DNA of 64,000 nt from Deltaproteobacteria bacterium (GTDB taxonomy: Bacteria > Myxococcota_A > Polyangia > Polyangiales > Ga0077539): assembly GCA_030694465.1 (NCBI GenBank), contig JAUXYJ010000068.1, forward strand, positions 124,001 through 188,000. Direction: 5' to 3'. Shown here piece by piece: positions 16,140 through 24,324 of this stretch. The notes below the pieces were generated by a model. That model worked only from the letters and a program-made list of their open reading frames with translations, ran no database searches and was not told the DNA's origin. How positions within the stretch are numbered: position 1 is the stretch's first letter; every line of letters starts with the position of its first letter. The position numbers and the translations under genes were made by a program.

Positions 16140-18119
16140 GGCGATGTGCCCCGAGGCAGCGATCGCCTCTTTGAGCGCCCCTTGGAGGACCGCGCCCTTG
16201 GAAGCGTCCACCATGTTCACGTAAGCGATTTTGCCCTGTAGCCACCGCACAAAGTCCGGACGCGCCTCACGGTTCTGCGCCTCGAGCCCAGTGAATTTCG
16301 CGCGATGAAGGATCGCCCTGAGGCGCCGCACTTCGTCACGCGGGACCGCGGTGTGATGGTTGACCACGATCCCGGTCACCGATTGACGGCCGCTCTTGCG
16401 CTGCACGCGCCCCTTCTTCTCTTGAATCCGAAAGCCCTCATCGACGACGATTTCGCGGACCTTGGCGATGAGCACGGGCAGCTGTCCACGCTTGCCCTCG
16501 GTCGCGCTAAACGTGAGGTCGTCTGCATATCTTGTGTAGGTCCACTCCATCACACTGCAGAGACCCGAGAGGCGACGATCCAGTCGCCGGGCGATCTGGT
16601 TGCTCAATGCGGGCGAGGTGCACGCGCCCTGAGGCAGCGCGCGCGGTCCGAGCGCCACTTGGTAGGGCTTGCTGTCGTACAGCACAGTCGCGCGCGGGCT
16701 CTCGGTTGCGAGCAGCGCGAACACCGTCGCAACGGCGGGAGAGTATCCAAGCGATTCGAACACTCCGCGCACACGACCGAACGTAATCGTCGGAAAGAAA
16801 GCCTCGAGATCAAGATTCACCACGACGTCGCGCCCCAGATGAGGCAGGGCGTTGGTCACCGTAGAGTGGCCCTTGATAAATCCATGCGCAGGCGCCTCGG
16901 TCTTGAGCTTCTCCAAGACGTGGGTGAGCAGCCAGTGTTGTGCGGTGGACAGCTTTTGGTGAGGCGCCGAGAGCGTCCGAGTCCCACCCGATCGCTTGGG
17001 GATTGTGAAGTGAACGTAGTGAGTCTTCTCTGCGGCCACGCTGTGAAAACACAGCCATCGAAGCTCGCTCAGGCTCAGCCCGAGCACGTCCGCGACATCC
17101 TTGGGCGTCGCCAAGACAGGCAGCTCTAGACCGCGCAGCTTCTCGATGTCCGAGCGGCGATCTCCGAGTCGCGACGACACACCGCGACCCAAAAAAATAA
17201 TGTCTGTGGCAGCGCGGTGCTCGACGCCCTCGCGATAGCGCCGCTTTCGCTCAGTGGCCTCGGCGATCTTTCGAACCTTGTTACGCAGTCGCTCTTCGCG
17301 CATCCGAAGGACGGCCTCTTCGGCGGTGCGCGCGGCCACCGTCGCCGCGAGACGGCTCGCTTCGGAGTGCCGCAGCCAGAGATCCCCCACCCGGTGGATC
17401 TCTGTAATTTGAGCTTCACTCAACAATCCCCTGAGAATAAGCCCGCGATCGATCAGCGCGGTGCGATCGTCGCTCGCCGGGGGGATCACATCGACGCGGC
17501 CAATCCAGGCCGTACGATACGGGTCAATCCGCATGGCACGCGACCGCAGCTCGCTCTCGGTGAGGGTCATGATCTCGGGGCGGGCGTAGGGGTCCGAGAC
17601 GGTACGGTAGGGCGATCCGCTTCGTGTGGGCGTTGGAGGCGCGCGATAGGGTGTGCTTGCAGACGCACGGGACGGGGTCGTGGCGACGCGTGAGGGTGCC
17701 GTCGGTGTCCGGACTGCGGGTGCACGTCGGGAAGACGCAGGCGAGGCTGCTGGGGGCTCGCTCGGCTCGCTGTTGCGAGGGCGCACTGGGTCCAGTGACA
17801 GCCCAGGCATGCGGACGCTCGCGGGGTGATAGACGGCTTGGTAGATGGTCTTTGGGTCGATCGAGCGCACGTAGTTAAACGGCGTGAAATACCCGCTGCG
17901 ATACAGCCGATCGAGCGCCGCCGCGATGCCCTCAAGGACCACGTCCGAGCGCTCGTCGCTGGGGACGATGTCGGCCGCCAAATCGACGGGAGTAAAGGTC
18001 GTCCCGCTCGAGACTCGACGGATCAACGCCACGCGGACGGTCTGTTCGATCTGTGCGTCCGCCTCGGCACCGCGACCGCTTCGAAAGAAAGCCTTAATTC
18101 TGTCCCAAAGTCCTGACAT
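16125..18119 (-). CDS. Retron-type reverse transcriptase with long N-terminal extension
   Basis: A 664-residue reverse transcriptase. The RT domain occupies about 340-640. The retron hallmark NAxxH of region X is at 423-427 (NALPH), the acidic motif VNLDLEAFF follows, PQG is near 498, the catalytic YADD is at 531-534, and the retron VTG of region Y is at 581-583. It should synthesise msDNA from the upstream RNA at 18475-18693. The first 335 residues are unusual. A winged-helix-like segment (25-90) is followed by a Pro/Ser/Arg low-complexity linker (112-180) and a charged helical region (220-300). Myxobacterial retron RTs often have N-terminal extensions, but this one is long and could hold an effector or RNA-binding function (inference). 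It sits between the convergent VWA gene and SWIM. Confidence 0.93.
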   Translation of the reverse strand: MSGLWDRIKAFFRSGRGAEADAQIEQTVRVALIRRVSSGTTFTPVDLAADIVPSDERSDVVLEGIAAALDRLYRSGYFTPFNYVRSIDPKTIYQAVYHPASVRMPGLSLDPVRPRNSEPSEPPAASPASSRRAPAVRTPTAPSRVATTPSRASASTPYRAPPTPTRSGSPYRTVSDPYARPEIMTLTESELRSRAMRIDPYRTAWIGRVDVIPPASDDRTALIDRGLILRGLLSEAQITEIHRVGDLWLRHSEASRLAATVAARTAEEAVLRMREERLRNKVRKIAEATERKRRYREGVEHRAATDIIFLGRGVSSRLGDRRSDIEKLRGLELPVLATPKDVADVLGLSLSELRWLCFHSVAAEKTHYVHFTIPKRSGGTRTLSAPHQKLSTAQHWLLTHVLEKLKTEAPAHGFIKGHSTVTNALPHLGRDVVVNLDLEAFFPTITFGRVRGVFESLGYSPAVATVFALLATESPRATVLYDSKPYQVALGPRALPQGACTSPALSNQIARRLDRRLSGLCSVMEWTYTRYADDLTFSATEGKRGQLPVLIAKVREIVVDEGFRIQEKKGRVQRKSGRQSVTGIVVNHHTAVPRDEVRRLRAILHRAKFTGLEAQNREARPDFVRWLQGKIAYVNMVDASKGAVLQGALKEAIAASGHIASSAP

Positions 18120-18474
18120 GGTCGTGCGCTACTTTCGTCCTGAGGATTGACTCTCAAGCTCTTTCACCTGAAGAGACCGCCAAAGCAGAAGACTCGCCGC
18201 AAAGGTCCGCGCAGCGTCGCTACGGCGCTGCTCCATCACGGAGCACACGCGCCCGCATCGCTCGGCCGAGCAGCACACCCCGAACCCCCGTCCGCAGAGG
18301 TATGGGACCCTCCCCTAAAAAAAGCGGCTGCGCGGTCTGACACAAGAATCATCCGCGACTTCGGGCTTGAGAACAGTCGCCTTGGGTGTCTCCCGATTTC
18401 GACGAGTCAATCGGTCCGAGCGCTCGCGCAGACCCGCACTCACGCGGTCTTGCGATGTGCAGTGGATCCCACCA
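18120..18474. other. Spacer between retron RNA and reverse transcriptase
   Basis: About 355 bases on the minus strand between the retron a2 repeat and the RT start. No gene is supported. An A7 run at 18317-18323 gives a U7 in the transcript, but I find no good hairpin in front of it. The region probably belongs to the retron transcript, since msr-msd and RT are usually co-transcribed. Confidence 0.45.
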
Positions 18475-18693
18475 GGAGGTACCGAGCAACCGACATTCCA
18501 GCTACCGACAACGGACGCTAACCAAAGCTAGTCCTGGACCCTAGTCACAGCTGAACCCGCCAGGGTTGCCTTGGCAGGTGTGACTAGGGTCCATGGACTA
18601 GCAAAAGAGCAGCGGGCGTTGGGACGCATGACTGAGCTTTCTCTCACCCTGGCGGATCGCCAGAGATGGTGGGCTCGGGTGCTCGATACCTCC
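18475..18693 (-). ncRNA. Retron msr-msd non-coding RNA
   Basis: Predicted template RNA for the adjacent reverse transcriptase. The ends pair: a1 at 18675-18693 (transcript GGAGGTATCGAGCACCCGA) and a2 at 18475-18493 match over 19 positions apart from one G.U wobble and one mismatch. After a1 comes a GAGC context suited to the branching G. A short msr hairpin (CTGGCG-loop-CGCCAG type, 18649-18663) lies inside. The msd part (about 18494-18602) contains a long hairpin at 18527-18602, with arms of about 23 bp broken by one bulged base and a structured 29-base loop. This order (a1, msr, msd, a2, RT on one strand) is the defining retron layout. The msDNA would be roughly 110-125 nt; the exact ends are not determinable by eye. 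Confidence 0.85.
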
Positions 18694-18915
18694 TTGAGGG
18701 ACCAAACGGTGTTTCTAGACTCAAAGATCAAACGTCGGGAATGAGCGAAGCGGTGGATGTGTGGGCTCAAGCAACCACACAGCACCATTGCAAAGACACT
18801 ACGGTCTGCTTTCACTCATTTCGATGGTCATGGTTTGCATCATTTTCGCTCGTATCACCAGCAGCAAATTCATCGAAGCGTCAGTTTATGACAACGCGAT
18901 TGCACTGCAAATTTA

Positions 18916-20628
18916 CTAACGAAACCAGCGCTCGTACCAGCGAGTCCCCTCGGCCTCGGCGCGCCGCACGCTCGTCGTACCCGCAGTGGCTGACTGCGAC
19001 TGCATCCGAAGAGCCAACAAGTGCTGACACGGCCCTTTTCGGAGCTTCGCGCGGTGATAAAAACTACACGAGCAGGTCCCGTTGCGCACGACACCATCGC
19101 TGTCCAACACGACCTCAGCGGCGGTCCCACTGACAACGCCAGAGATCATCCTTCGGCCCGAATCAAGGGTCTGATCGCGCGAAATACGCACACTTCCACC
19201 GCGCCAATGCGTTCGCGCCGCGAGCAACTCAGGATGCTCTGGACCCACGAGCGCGTCACTCAGCGGCACGGACAAAATGGGCCGCCAGCGAAAGACCTCG
19301 CCGGTAAAATCAAAGATCGTCTGGCCCTGTTTGGCGAGCTGTTGCAGCGACCCCATGAGCACGTCGGGCTGCGCAGACGTGAGCGCACGAAGCTCTGAAA
19401 AGCTAGCTCTTCGATGCTCTTTGAGGTGACTCGTCACGCTGTCAACGACCGCAGAATCCGAGCGAAATCCCCCACTCAATAGGTCTAGCGCGGCGCCCGA
19501 AGTCCAGTCATTCGTAGTCCACCCAGAGAGCGCCAGCACAAAACGCATCTCACCACAGTGCGCGATCCACACGCTCGGAAGCCCGCTGCCCAAGAGCACC
19601 ACCTCGACGCGCTCGCAGAGCGGCAGAACGCGCGCAAGAACCATCAGCCTACGGCGACCCCAGACCTTGATCTCTTCGGGCTGCTCGCCTTCGTACCGGG
19701 CGCCACGGCTCTCGATCTCGACGTTAAACGGGTCGATCACCACGCGGGGACGTGCGCCAGGCTCGAGCAAAAACCGAAGCGAACGCGGACCGGTCTTTTC
19801 GCGGTGGCGACGCAGGTACGCTAACAACGAGTAGACAGCCTCGGTCGAGAGCTCTACGCGGCGACCAGGCAGGCCCATCGCGCTCGAAATCTGCCCGAAG
19901 CCCTTGAGCCACGAGGGAGGCAGCTCGATCTTCTCTTCGCGCAGCGAGCTCTGTCCCTCGAGCTTGACCTCAAAGCCCGTCGGGTCGACCTGAAGCCGCG
20001 TCGGACGATAGCTGCGAAGACCCTGAAAATGCTCGTAGAGTGCGATCGAATAGTCAACGTTCGTAGTGCCCAGACCGGACTTTCGCTCTCCCTCGAACGC
20101 GTCCCTGTCGACCATCAAGCAGCCATAGCTCGATTCGTCTTTGGCAAAGCACTCAAAGAAGACTACGTCGGGCGCCACCGTCACAACGGGGTCACATGGG
20201 ACCAAGTGTCGAAACAGCTCGGGGTCGCTGCGCATGAGCTCGCTCGCCCACTTGCGACGCGCGGTCCAGTACTGTGAATGTAGGCGTCGAAAATCACTGT
20301 CTAGGTTGGGCGGCAGTGGCTCACGCGCGATGCGCTCGACCTCTGCGCGCTTGGTCTTGTCGTAGATCTCGCGACGAAGCTGGACCTCGGCCTCGTCTTG
20401 TTGCGTGCGCCAAGCTTGGTAAGCGGCCTTGTCGCGCTTGCGAAACTTGTGATCACCGATGACCACGTCGTGAAGCGCGCTCATCGCTTCGCGAAACCGC
20501 AGCGGATATCGCAATTGTCCGTCAAAGAACACAGGGCTACGCGACAGATTCGGCGCAAACGAAAGCGTCTCATCGCTGCCGTTTCGACGGATTTCAGAGC
20601 GGCCCAAATAGCGAAGATCAATGTTCAT
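18916..20628 (-). CDS. SWIM zinc-finger protein (YehQ-like)
   Basis: A 570-residue protein with a C-terminal SWIM zinc finger: C-x-C (CSCSFYHR) then C-x-H (GPCQHLL) near residues 535-560. SWIM domains bind zinc and mediate DNA or protein contacts. The body is mixed alpha/beta, with a charged N-terminal segment (KFRKRDKAAYQAW) and no enzyme motif I recognise. ATG 20628 overlaps the upstream HEAT-like stop (ATGA), so the two are co-translated. The frame continues upstream to 21243, but that part is Arg-rich shadow of the HEAT-like gene. SWIM proteins accompany MoxR and VWA proteins in yeh-type clusters. The retron RNA and RT follow downstream on the same strand. Confidence 0.87.
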   Translation of the reverse strand: MNIDLRYLGRSEIRRNGSDETLSFAPNLSRSPVFFDGQLRYPLRFREAMSALHDVVIGDHKFRKRDKAAYQAWRTQQDEAEVQLRREIYDKTKRAEVERIAREPLPPNLDSDFRRLHSQYWTARRKWASELMRSDPELFRHLVPCDPVVTVAPDVVFFECFAKDESSYGCLMVDRDAFEGERKSGLGTTNVDYSIALYEHFQGLRSYRPTRLQVDPTGFEVKLEGQSSLREEKIELPPSWLKGFGQISSAMGLPGRRVELSTEAVYSLLAYLRRHREKTGPRSLRFLLEPGARPRVVIDPFNVEIESRGARYEGEQPEEIKVWGRRRLMVLARVLPLCERVEVVLLGSGLPSVWIAHCGEMRFVLALSGWTTNDWTSGAALDLLSGGFRSDSAVVDSVTSHLKEHRRASFSELRALTSAQPDVLMGSLQQLAKQGQTIFDFTGEVFRWRPILSVPLSDALVGPEHPELLAARTHWRGGSVRISRDQTLDSGRRMISGVVSGTAAEVVLDSDGVVRNGTCSCSFYHRAKLRKGPCQHLLALRMQSQSATAGTTSVRRAEAEGTRWYERWFR

Positions 20629-22334
20629 GCGCGGATCTCGGGCTCGGGAAGCGTCAGTTCGGGGATCTGCCTCTGTACAGCCGCGCGGAGCAGCGGTTGT
20701 GCGAGGGCGGCCTGCGTGATCGCAGCGAGCGCCGCGCGTCGCTCGGGCGCGCGCACGCTGCGTAACGCGATCCGAAGCAACGGAAGCAAGTCGGTCACTT
20801 GCTCGGGATGCTTGGTAATTCGCACAGCGATTTGAGTGAGCGCTTGGCGACGCGCCAGCGATCCTCGGTGGATGTCGAGCAACACCGTCGCCCAGACCAT
20901 GCGCACTGAGTTGGCATTGAGCTGCTCGACTCGGGTAGGCAAGTGGCCCAACAAGAACGCGCGCGCGTCGTCGTAGGGGCTCTCGGTGAGCGCCGACCAG
21001 AGCTCGATTTCGTCTGCAAATCGGCCACCCAATGCGAGCGCGGCAAACGCTCGCTCGCGCACCTCGCGGTGCCTCGAATCGAGGAGCTCGCGGAGGTGCA
21101 CTGCGAGGGCGTGCTCCGAGCGCTCGAGCACACCGACCAACCACTCGATGGCCTCTGCGCGCAGGGTCTCGGAGGGCAGGTTGCTCAGCACCATGATCGC
21201 CTGAAGCTCGTCGGCTGCTTTGATCGAATGACCGCGGAGCCACTTAAGACCCAGCGAGGCGACCGGGACCGGCCGGGACATCGCCAAGGCAAGGCAATCG
21301 TGGAGCGTCAACCGCGTCGGTGTGACATGCAGCTCGAACAGCCGACAGAGCATCGGCAGCGCGTAAGGGTTGTCCAACGCGAGCAGCGTCAACCAGTCTT
21401 CGACAGGCATGCGCTCAAGTCCGGAGACTCGCTCGAGGACCTCGGCGCCCAGGGTCTGTGCTTGGGGAAATGCGCTCGCCAGCAGCGTGCGGACCTGAGC
21501 CAGCGAGAGCTCTCGCAGCCCACGCTCGTGAAAACGCCGCAACAGCGCGAGCGACCAGTTGCGAACCAAGGCAGAGTTGGCGCGGCAGAGCATCACAAAG
21601 AGGGGCTCAAACGCCGCGGGGAGCGCCCAGGCGGCCTCGTTGTAGGGCGCCGGCCGGAGGGAGCTCATGGATTGCCCAGCGACGATCCGGATGCCTCGCG
21701 GGTCGCGCCGCAGGACGTCACTTCCCCAAAAGAGCGCATGGGTCAGCGACCAAGCATCCAACAAACGGTGCGCGGGATCGAGCTGAGCATCGGTGTACTG
21801 AGACAATATCCAAGACAAATTGCGCACGTACTCTTGCCCGTCACGTCGAGCGACCGAGCGAAAATATCGCCACGAGCGACGCTGAAGATACCGGCGAGTT
21901 CGCACGGTAAAGCGCCCTACACGGTCGGCTTGGGAGCGATGCCGCGGCAGCGAGAGATCCTCACGCAGCGCCCCGGCGACGACCCGACCGCGGCGCTTGC
22001 GAACCGAGAGCGTGCGCGCGATTGCGCGGTCAAATACCACGACAAAATGCGCCATCGCTTCGTCATCGCCGGCCGCCTCGGCGCACTTGAAGAGCTTCTT
22101 GACCATGGGTCGATGGCCCGGTCGATCGCAGCCATCGTCGATGTAGCGCAGCAGGGCCTCGCGCCCAAACGCCCTGCGATCGCCATACCAGCGCGCAGCA
22201 AACACCTGCAGCTTGCGCGCGGCCGTTGAGCTCAGGAGCTCATCGAAAAATCGCCAGTCTCCTGCATCGAAGTATTCGTTGAGCAAGAGCGTGGACGAAG
22301 AGGCTGTGTCAGTTGCAGTTTTGCTTCTCACCAT
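20625..22334 (-). CDS. HEAT-like helical repeat protein coupled to SWIM
   Basis: A 569-residue, almost wholly alpha-helical protein. Recurring helix pairs from about 230 to 545 (for example HREVRERAFAALALGG and APERRAALAAITQAAL) are HEAT-like. The first 220 residues are Arg-rich and include YDAGDW-like and WRYFRSVARRDG patterns seen in this family's N-terminus. No catalytic motif. ATG 22334; the stop overlaps the SWIM start. It heads the minus-strand arm of the yeh-like module (HEAT, SWIM, retron, RT). A scaffold role for the SWIM protein is inferred from the coupling. It does not resemble the other HEAT-like protein (8153-9394) closely by eye. Confidence 0.78.
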   Translation of the reverse strand: MVRSKTATDTASSSTLLLNEYFDAGDWRFFDELLSSTAARKLQVFAARWYGDRRAFGREALLRYIDDGCDRPGHRPMVKKLFKCAEAAGDDEAMAHFVVVFDRAIARTLSVRKRRGRVVAGALREDLSLPRHRSQADRVGRFTVRTRRYLQRRSWRYFRSVARRDGQEYVRNLSWILSQYTDAQLDPAHRLLDAWSLTHALFWGSDVLRRDPRGIRIVAGQSMSSLRPAPYNEAAWALPAAFEPLFVMLCRANSALVRNWSLALLRRFHERGLRELSLAQVRTLLASAFPQAQTLGAEVLERVSGLERMPVEDWLTLLALDNPYALPMLCRLFELHVTPTRLTLHDCLALAMSRPVPVASLGLKWLRGHSIKAADELQAIMVLSNLPSETLRAEAIEWLVGVLERSEHALAVHLRELLDSRHREVRERAFAALALGGRFADEIELWSALTESPYDDARAFLLGHLPTRVEQLNANSVRMVWATVLLDIHRGSLARRQALTQIAVRITKHPEQVTDLLPLLRIALRSVRAPERRAALAAITQAALAQPLLRAAVQRQIPELTLPEPEIRA

Positions 22335-22396
22335 AGCGATTCACGATCAGGCCACAGAGCCTAGCGAGTGCGAGACCCATCAAGCAAGCACAGACC

Positions 22397-22423
22397 GGAC
22401 ATTGCGTGACGCTGAGAATGTCC
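22397..22423. promoter_or_regulatory. Inverted repeat upstream of the HEAT-SWIM genes
   Basis: GGACATT-GCG-TGA-CGC-TGAG-AATGTCC: a 7-bp outer stem and 3-bp inner stem with a 4-base bulge, 63 nt before the HEAT-like start and about 50 nt after the HExxH gene ends. No U-tract follows on the minus strand, so an operator is as likely as a terminator. Confidence 0.4.
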
Positions 22424-22469
22424 TGACTATTTGCAGGTGATTATCGCCGCCTAAGCGCCCGACCGCGAA

Positions 22470-23051
22470 CTATGGGAGCGTCGGCTGCATCTGCGCCAGC
22501 AGCTCGCTCGCGCGAAGCTCGCACGCGGACCAGTCTACGTTGCGGCGGTCGTGCGTGTTGTAATCCGGCCGCGCGATCTTGCGCAAATCGAGCCCAAAAG
22601 TCGGCGCGAGCAGCGCTTCAAGCAGCATCACCGTGACCTCTTCGTTGTCGCTCTCGACTGGAGTGACCGCGATCACACCAGGGCCTAGTCCATAGTTCTC
22701 GCGATTGCGGCGAGTCTTGGGCGCGACCACAAAGTGACAGACCTCGTGCAGAAGCTTCTCGGTGTCGCAGCCATGGTCACGTGCGACCCAAAAGCTGCGG
22801 CCGTCATAGCCCACGGGCTGCGCGTAACACGGGGCTTTTCCGCGGGTCTCGTTGACAATTCGCACGCCCTTGCCTGTGTGCTTGCACGTCCAGGCGCGGA
22901 GGGCGTCAAAGCGGGTTCCGCAGCGCGAGCCCGCGGTGACGCAACACGGCGCGCGCTCATCGCCTGCGCGCAGGGTGTTGGTCTTAGCGCGGGCGCCACG
23001 GCTGGCGCGATCTGGTTGAGCGGTCGACATCGCGGGCGAGGTTGTAACCAC
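22470..23051 (-). CDS. Putative small zinc-metallopeptidase-like protein
   Basis: Up to 193 residues. The visible motif is HEVCH (HExxH) in EKLLHEVCHFV near residue 102, the zinc and catalytic signature of many metallopeptidases. A following Glu or His ligand may lie in NRENYG or the acidic VESDNEEV segment. Several Cys residues (CC, C-x5-C, CYAQP) precede it. I recognise no family. The GTG start at 23051 is uncertain; an ATG seven codons in is equally possible, so presence of a signal peptide cannot be judged. It lies 38 nt downstream of prfB on the same strand. Proteolytic function is inferred from one motif only. Confidence 0.6.
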   Translation of the reverse strand: MVTTSPAMSTAQPDRASRGARAKTNTLRAGDERAPCCVTAGSRCGTRFDALRAWTCKHTGKGVRIVNETRGKAPCYAQPVGYDGRSFWVARDHGCDTEKLLHEVCHFVVAPKTRRNRENYGLGPGVIAVTPVESDNEEVTVMLLEALLAPTFGLDLRKIARPDYNTHDRRNVDWSACELRASELLAQMQPTLP

Positions 23052-23089
23052 ACTCCGCAGTGCAGCTCAATCCCCCACCGACACAACCC

Positions 23090-24227
23090 CTACAGCAGCT
23101 TGTCGCGCGTCTCCATCTGCTTGCGACGCTCCATCTGCTGCAGCAAGAACGACTCGATGAACTCATCGATGTCTCCGTTGATCACGCGATCGACGTCGCT
23201 CACCTTCAGCTCGGTGCGCTCGTCTTTTACCATGCGATAGGGCGCCATGGTGTACGTGCGAATCTGCGAAGAGAACGCGTTGCTCAGCTTGTTCGACTCG
23301 TAGATCTTCGCGAACTCGGCCTCGCGTCGCAGCCGCTCAAGCTCATAGAGCTTTGCCTTGAGCATCTTCATCGCGCGGCGCTCGTTCTCGTGCTGTGAGC
23401 GCTCGCTCTGACACTTGATCACGATGCCCGACGGCCGGTGCGTGATGCGAATGCACGACTCGACCTTGTTGACGTGCTGCCCGCCTGCGCCGCCCGATCG
23501 CATGGTCTCGCGATCGTAGTCTTCGCGACGAATCTCGACCTCGATGCTGTCATCAATGTCGGGCGTCACGTGCACGGCCGCAAACGCAGTCTGCCTGCGC
23601 GCCTGCGAGTCAAACGGCGAGATACGGATCAACCGATGCACGCCGCGCTCGGCCGCGAGAAAGCCAAACGCGTTGTGGCCACGGACCAAGATCGTCATGC
23701 TCTTGATCCCGGCCTCTTCACCTTCGCTCTCGTCGATGACCTCGGTGGTGTAACCGTGCGCTTCGGCCCAGCGGAGGTACATCCGCGCGACCATCTGTGC
23801 CCAGTCTTGCGCGTCGGTACCACCCGCTCCCGCGTTGACCTCGATGTAACAGTCGAGCTTGTCCTCAGGGAGATTGAGCATCTGCTCAAGCTCCAGACGC
23901 CGAATCCGATGCGCGATCGGGTCCAGCGTCAAGACCACCTCGTTGATCGTCGCTGTGTCGTCTTCGAGGTCGGCGAGCTCAATCAGCTCGGTCGCGTCGC
24001 GGATGTCACGCTGGACAGACTCTACGCTGCTGACCAACGTCTCGAGGGTCGTCTTGTCTCTCAGGACTTTCTGAGCGACCTCGCTGTTGTCCCAAAAGCC
24101 CGAGACCAGCGTCCGCTGCTCGAGCTCTTCGATTCGAATTTTTAATCTTGGGAGGTCAAAGGTGCCTCCCGAGGGTTTCGCCCCTTCGGGCGAGCTCCTC
24201 TAACCTGGCACGGGTTTCTGCTTCCAT
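23090..24227 (-). CDS. prfB: Peptide chain release factor 2, with programmed +1 frameshift
   Basis: RF2 terminates translation at UGA and UAA. The stop-recognition tripeptide SPF (RISPFDSQ) and the catalytic GGQ (GGAGGQHVNK) are both present. The open frame alone begins inside the N-terminal helices. The full gene starts at ATG 24227, runs 23 codons to CTT-TGA-C (TGA at 24156-24158), and continues after a +1 shift that skips the base at 24158. It then reads DLPRLKIRIEELEQ and on to the TAG at 23090. This gives 378 residues, the usual RF2 length. The shift autoregulates RF2 level in most bacteria. A UGA-reading RF2 competes with Sec insertion, relevant to the selenoprotein gene in this window. 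Confidence 0.96.
24155..24170 (-). promoter_or_regulatory. prfB +1 frameshift site
   Basis: The mRNA reads GGGAGG-CAC-CUU-UGA-C. The Shine-Dalgarno-like GGGAGG three bases before the CUU slippery codon and the C after UGA match the E. coli signal AGGGGG-UAU-CUU-UGA-C in layout. Confidence 0.93.
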
Positions 24228-24300
24228 AGCGAAGGGTCTGCTAACGCGCCCTCGCGCAATCGTCAACGCCCTTAGAGGCCATCCCCTACCCACGTGCCAA

Positions 24301-24324
24301 TACGTTAGAATCGACTCTAACGTA
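24301..24324. terminator. Inverted repeat at the end of the FG-GAP gene
   Basis: TACGTTAGA-ATCGAC-TCTAACGTA: perfect 9-bp arms and a 6-base loop, overlapping the FG-GAP stop codon and 74 nt upstream of the prfB start on the same strand. It is AT-rich in a GC-rich setting and lacks a U-tract. It may be a transcription pause/terminator or an operator for prfB. Confidence 0.4.

Noticed and set aside
18311-18330. A7/U7 run downstream of the retron RNA as an intrinsic terminator
   Set aside because: No stable GC hairpin directly precedes it on the minus strand.
20629-21243. Upstream extension of the SWIM frame as part of that protein
   Set aside because: The extension is Arg/Ala-rich, lies wholly within the HEAT-like gene in another frame, and an ATGA overlap gives a better start at 20628.
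20943-22229. 428-codon plus-strand open frame opposite the HEAT-like gene
   Set aside because: Composition typical of shadow frames; no start context; the opposite strand has a coherent helical repeat protein.
23090-24037. prfB as a short 315-residue gene starting at 24037
   Set aside because: It lacks the RF2 N-terminus; the frameshift site and an upstream ATG at 24227 restore the full protein.
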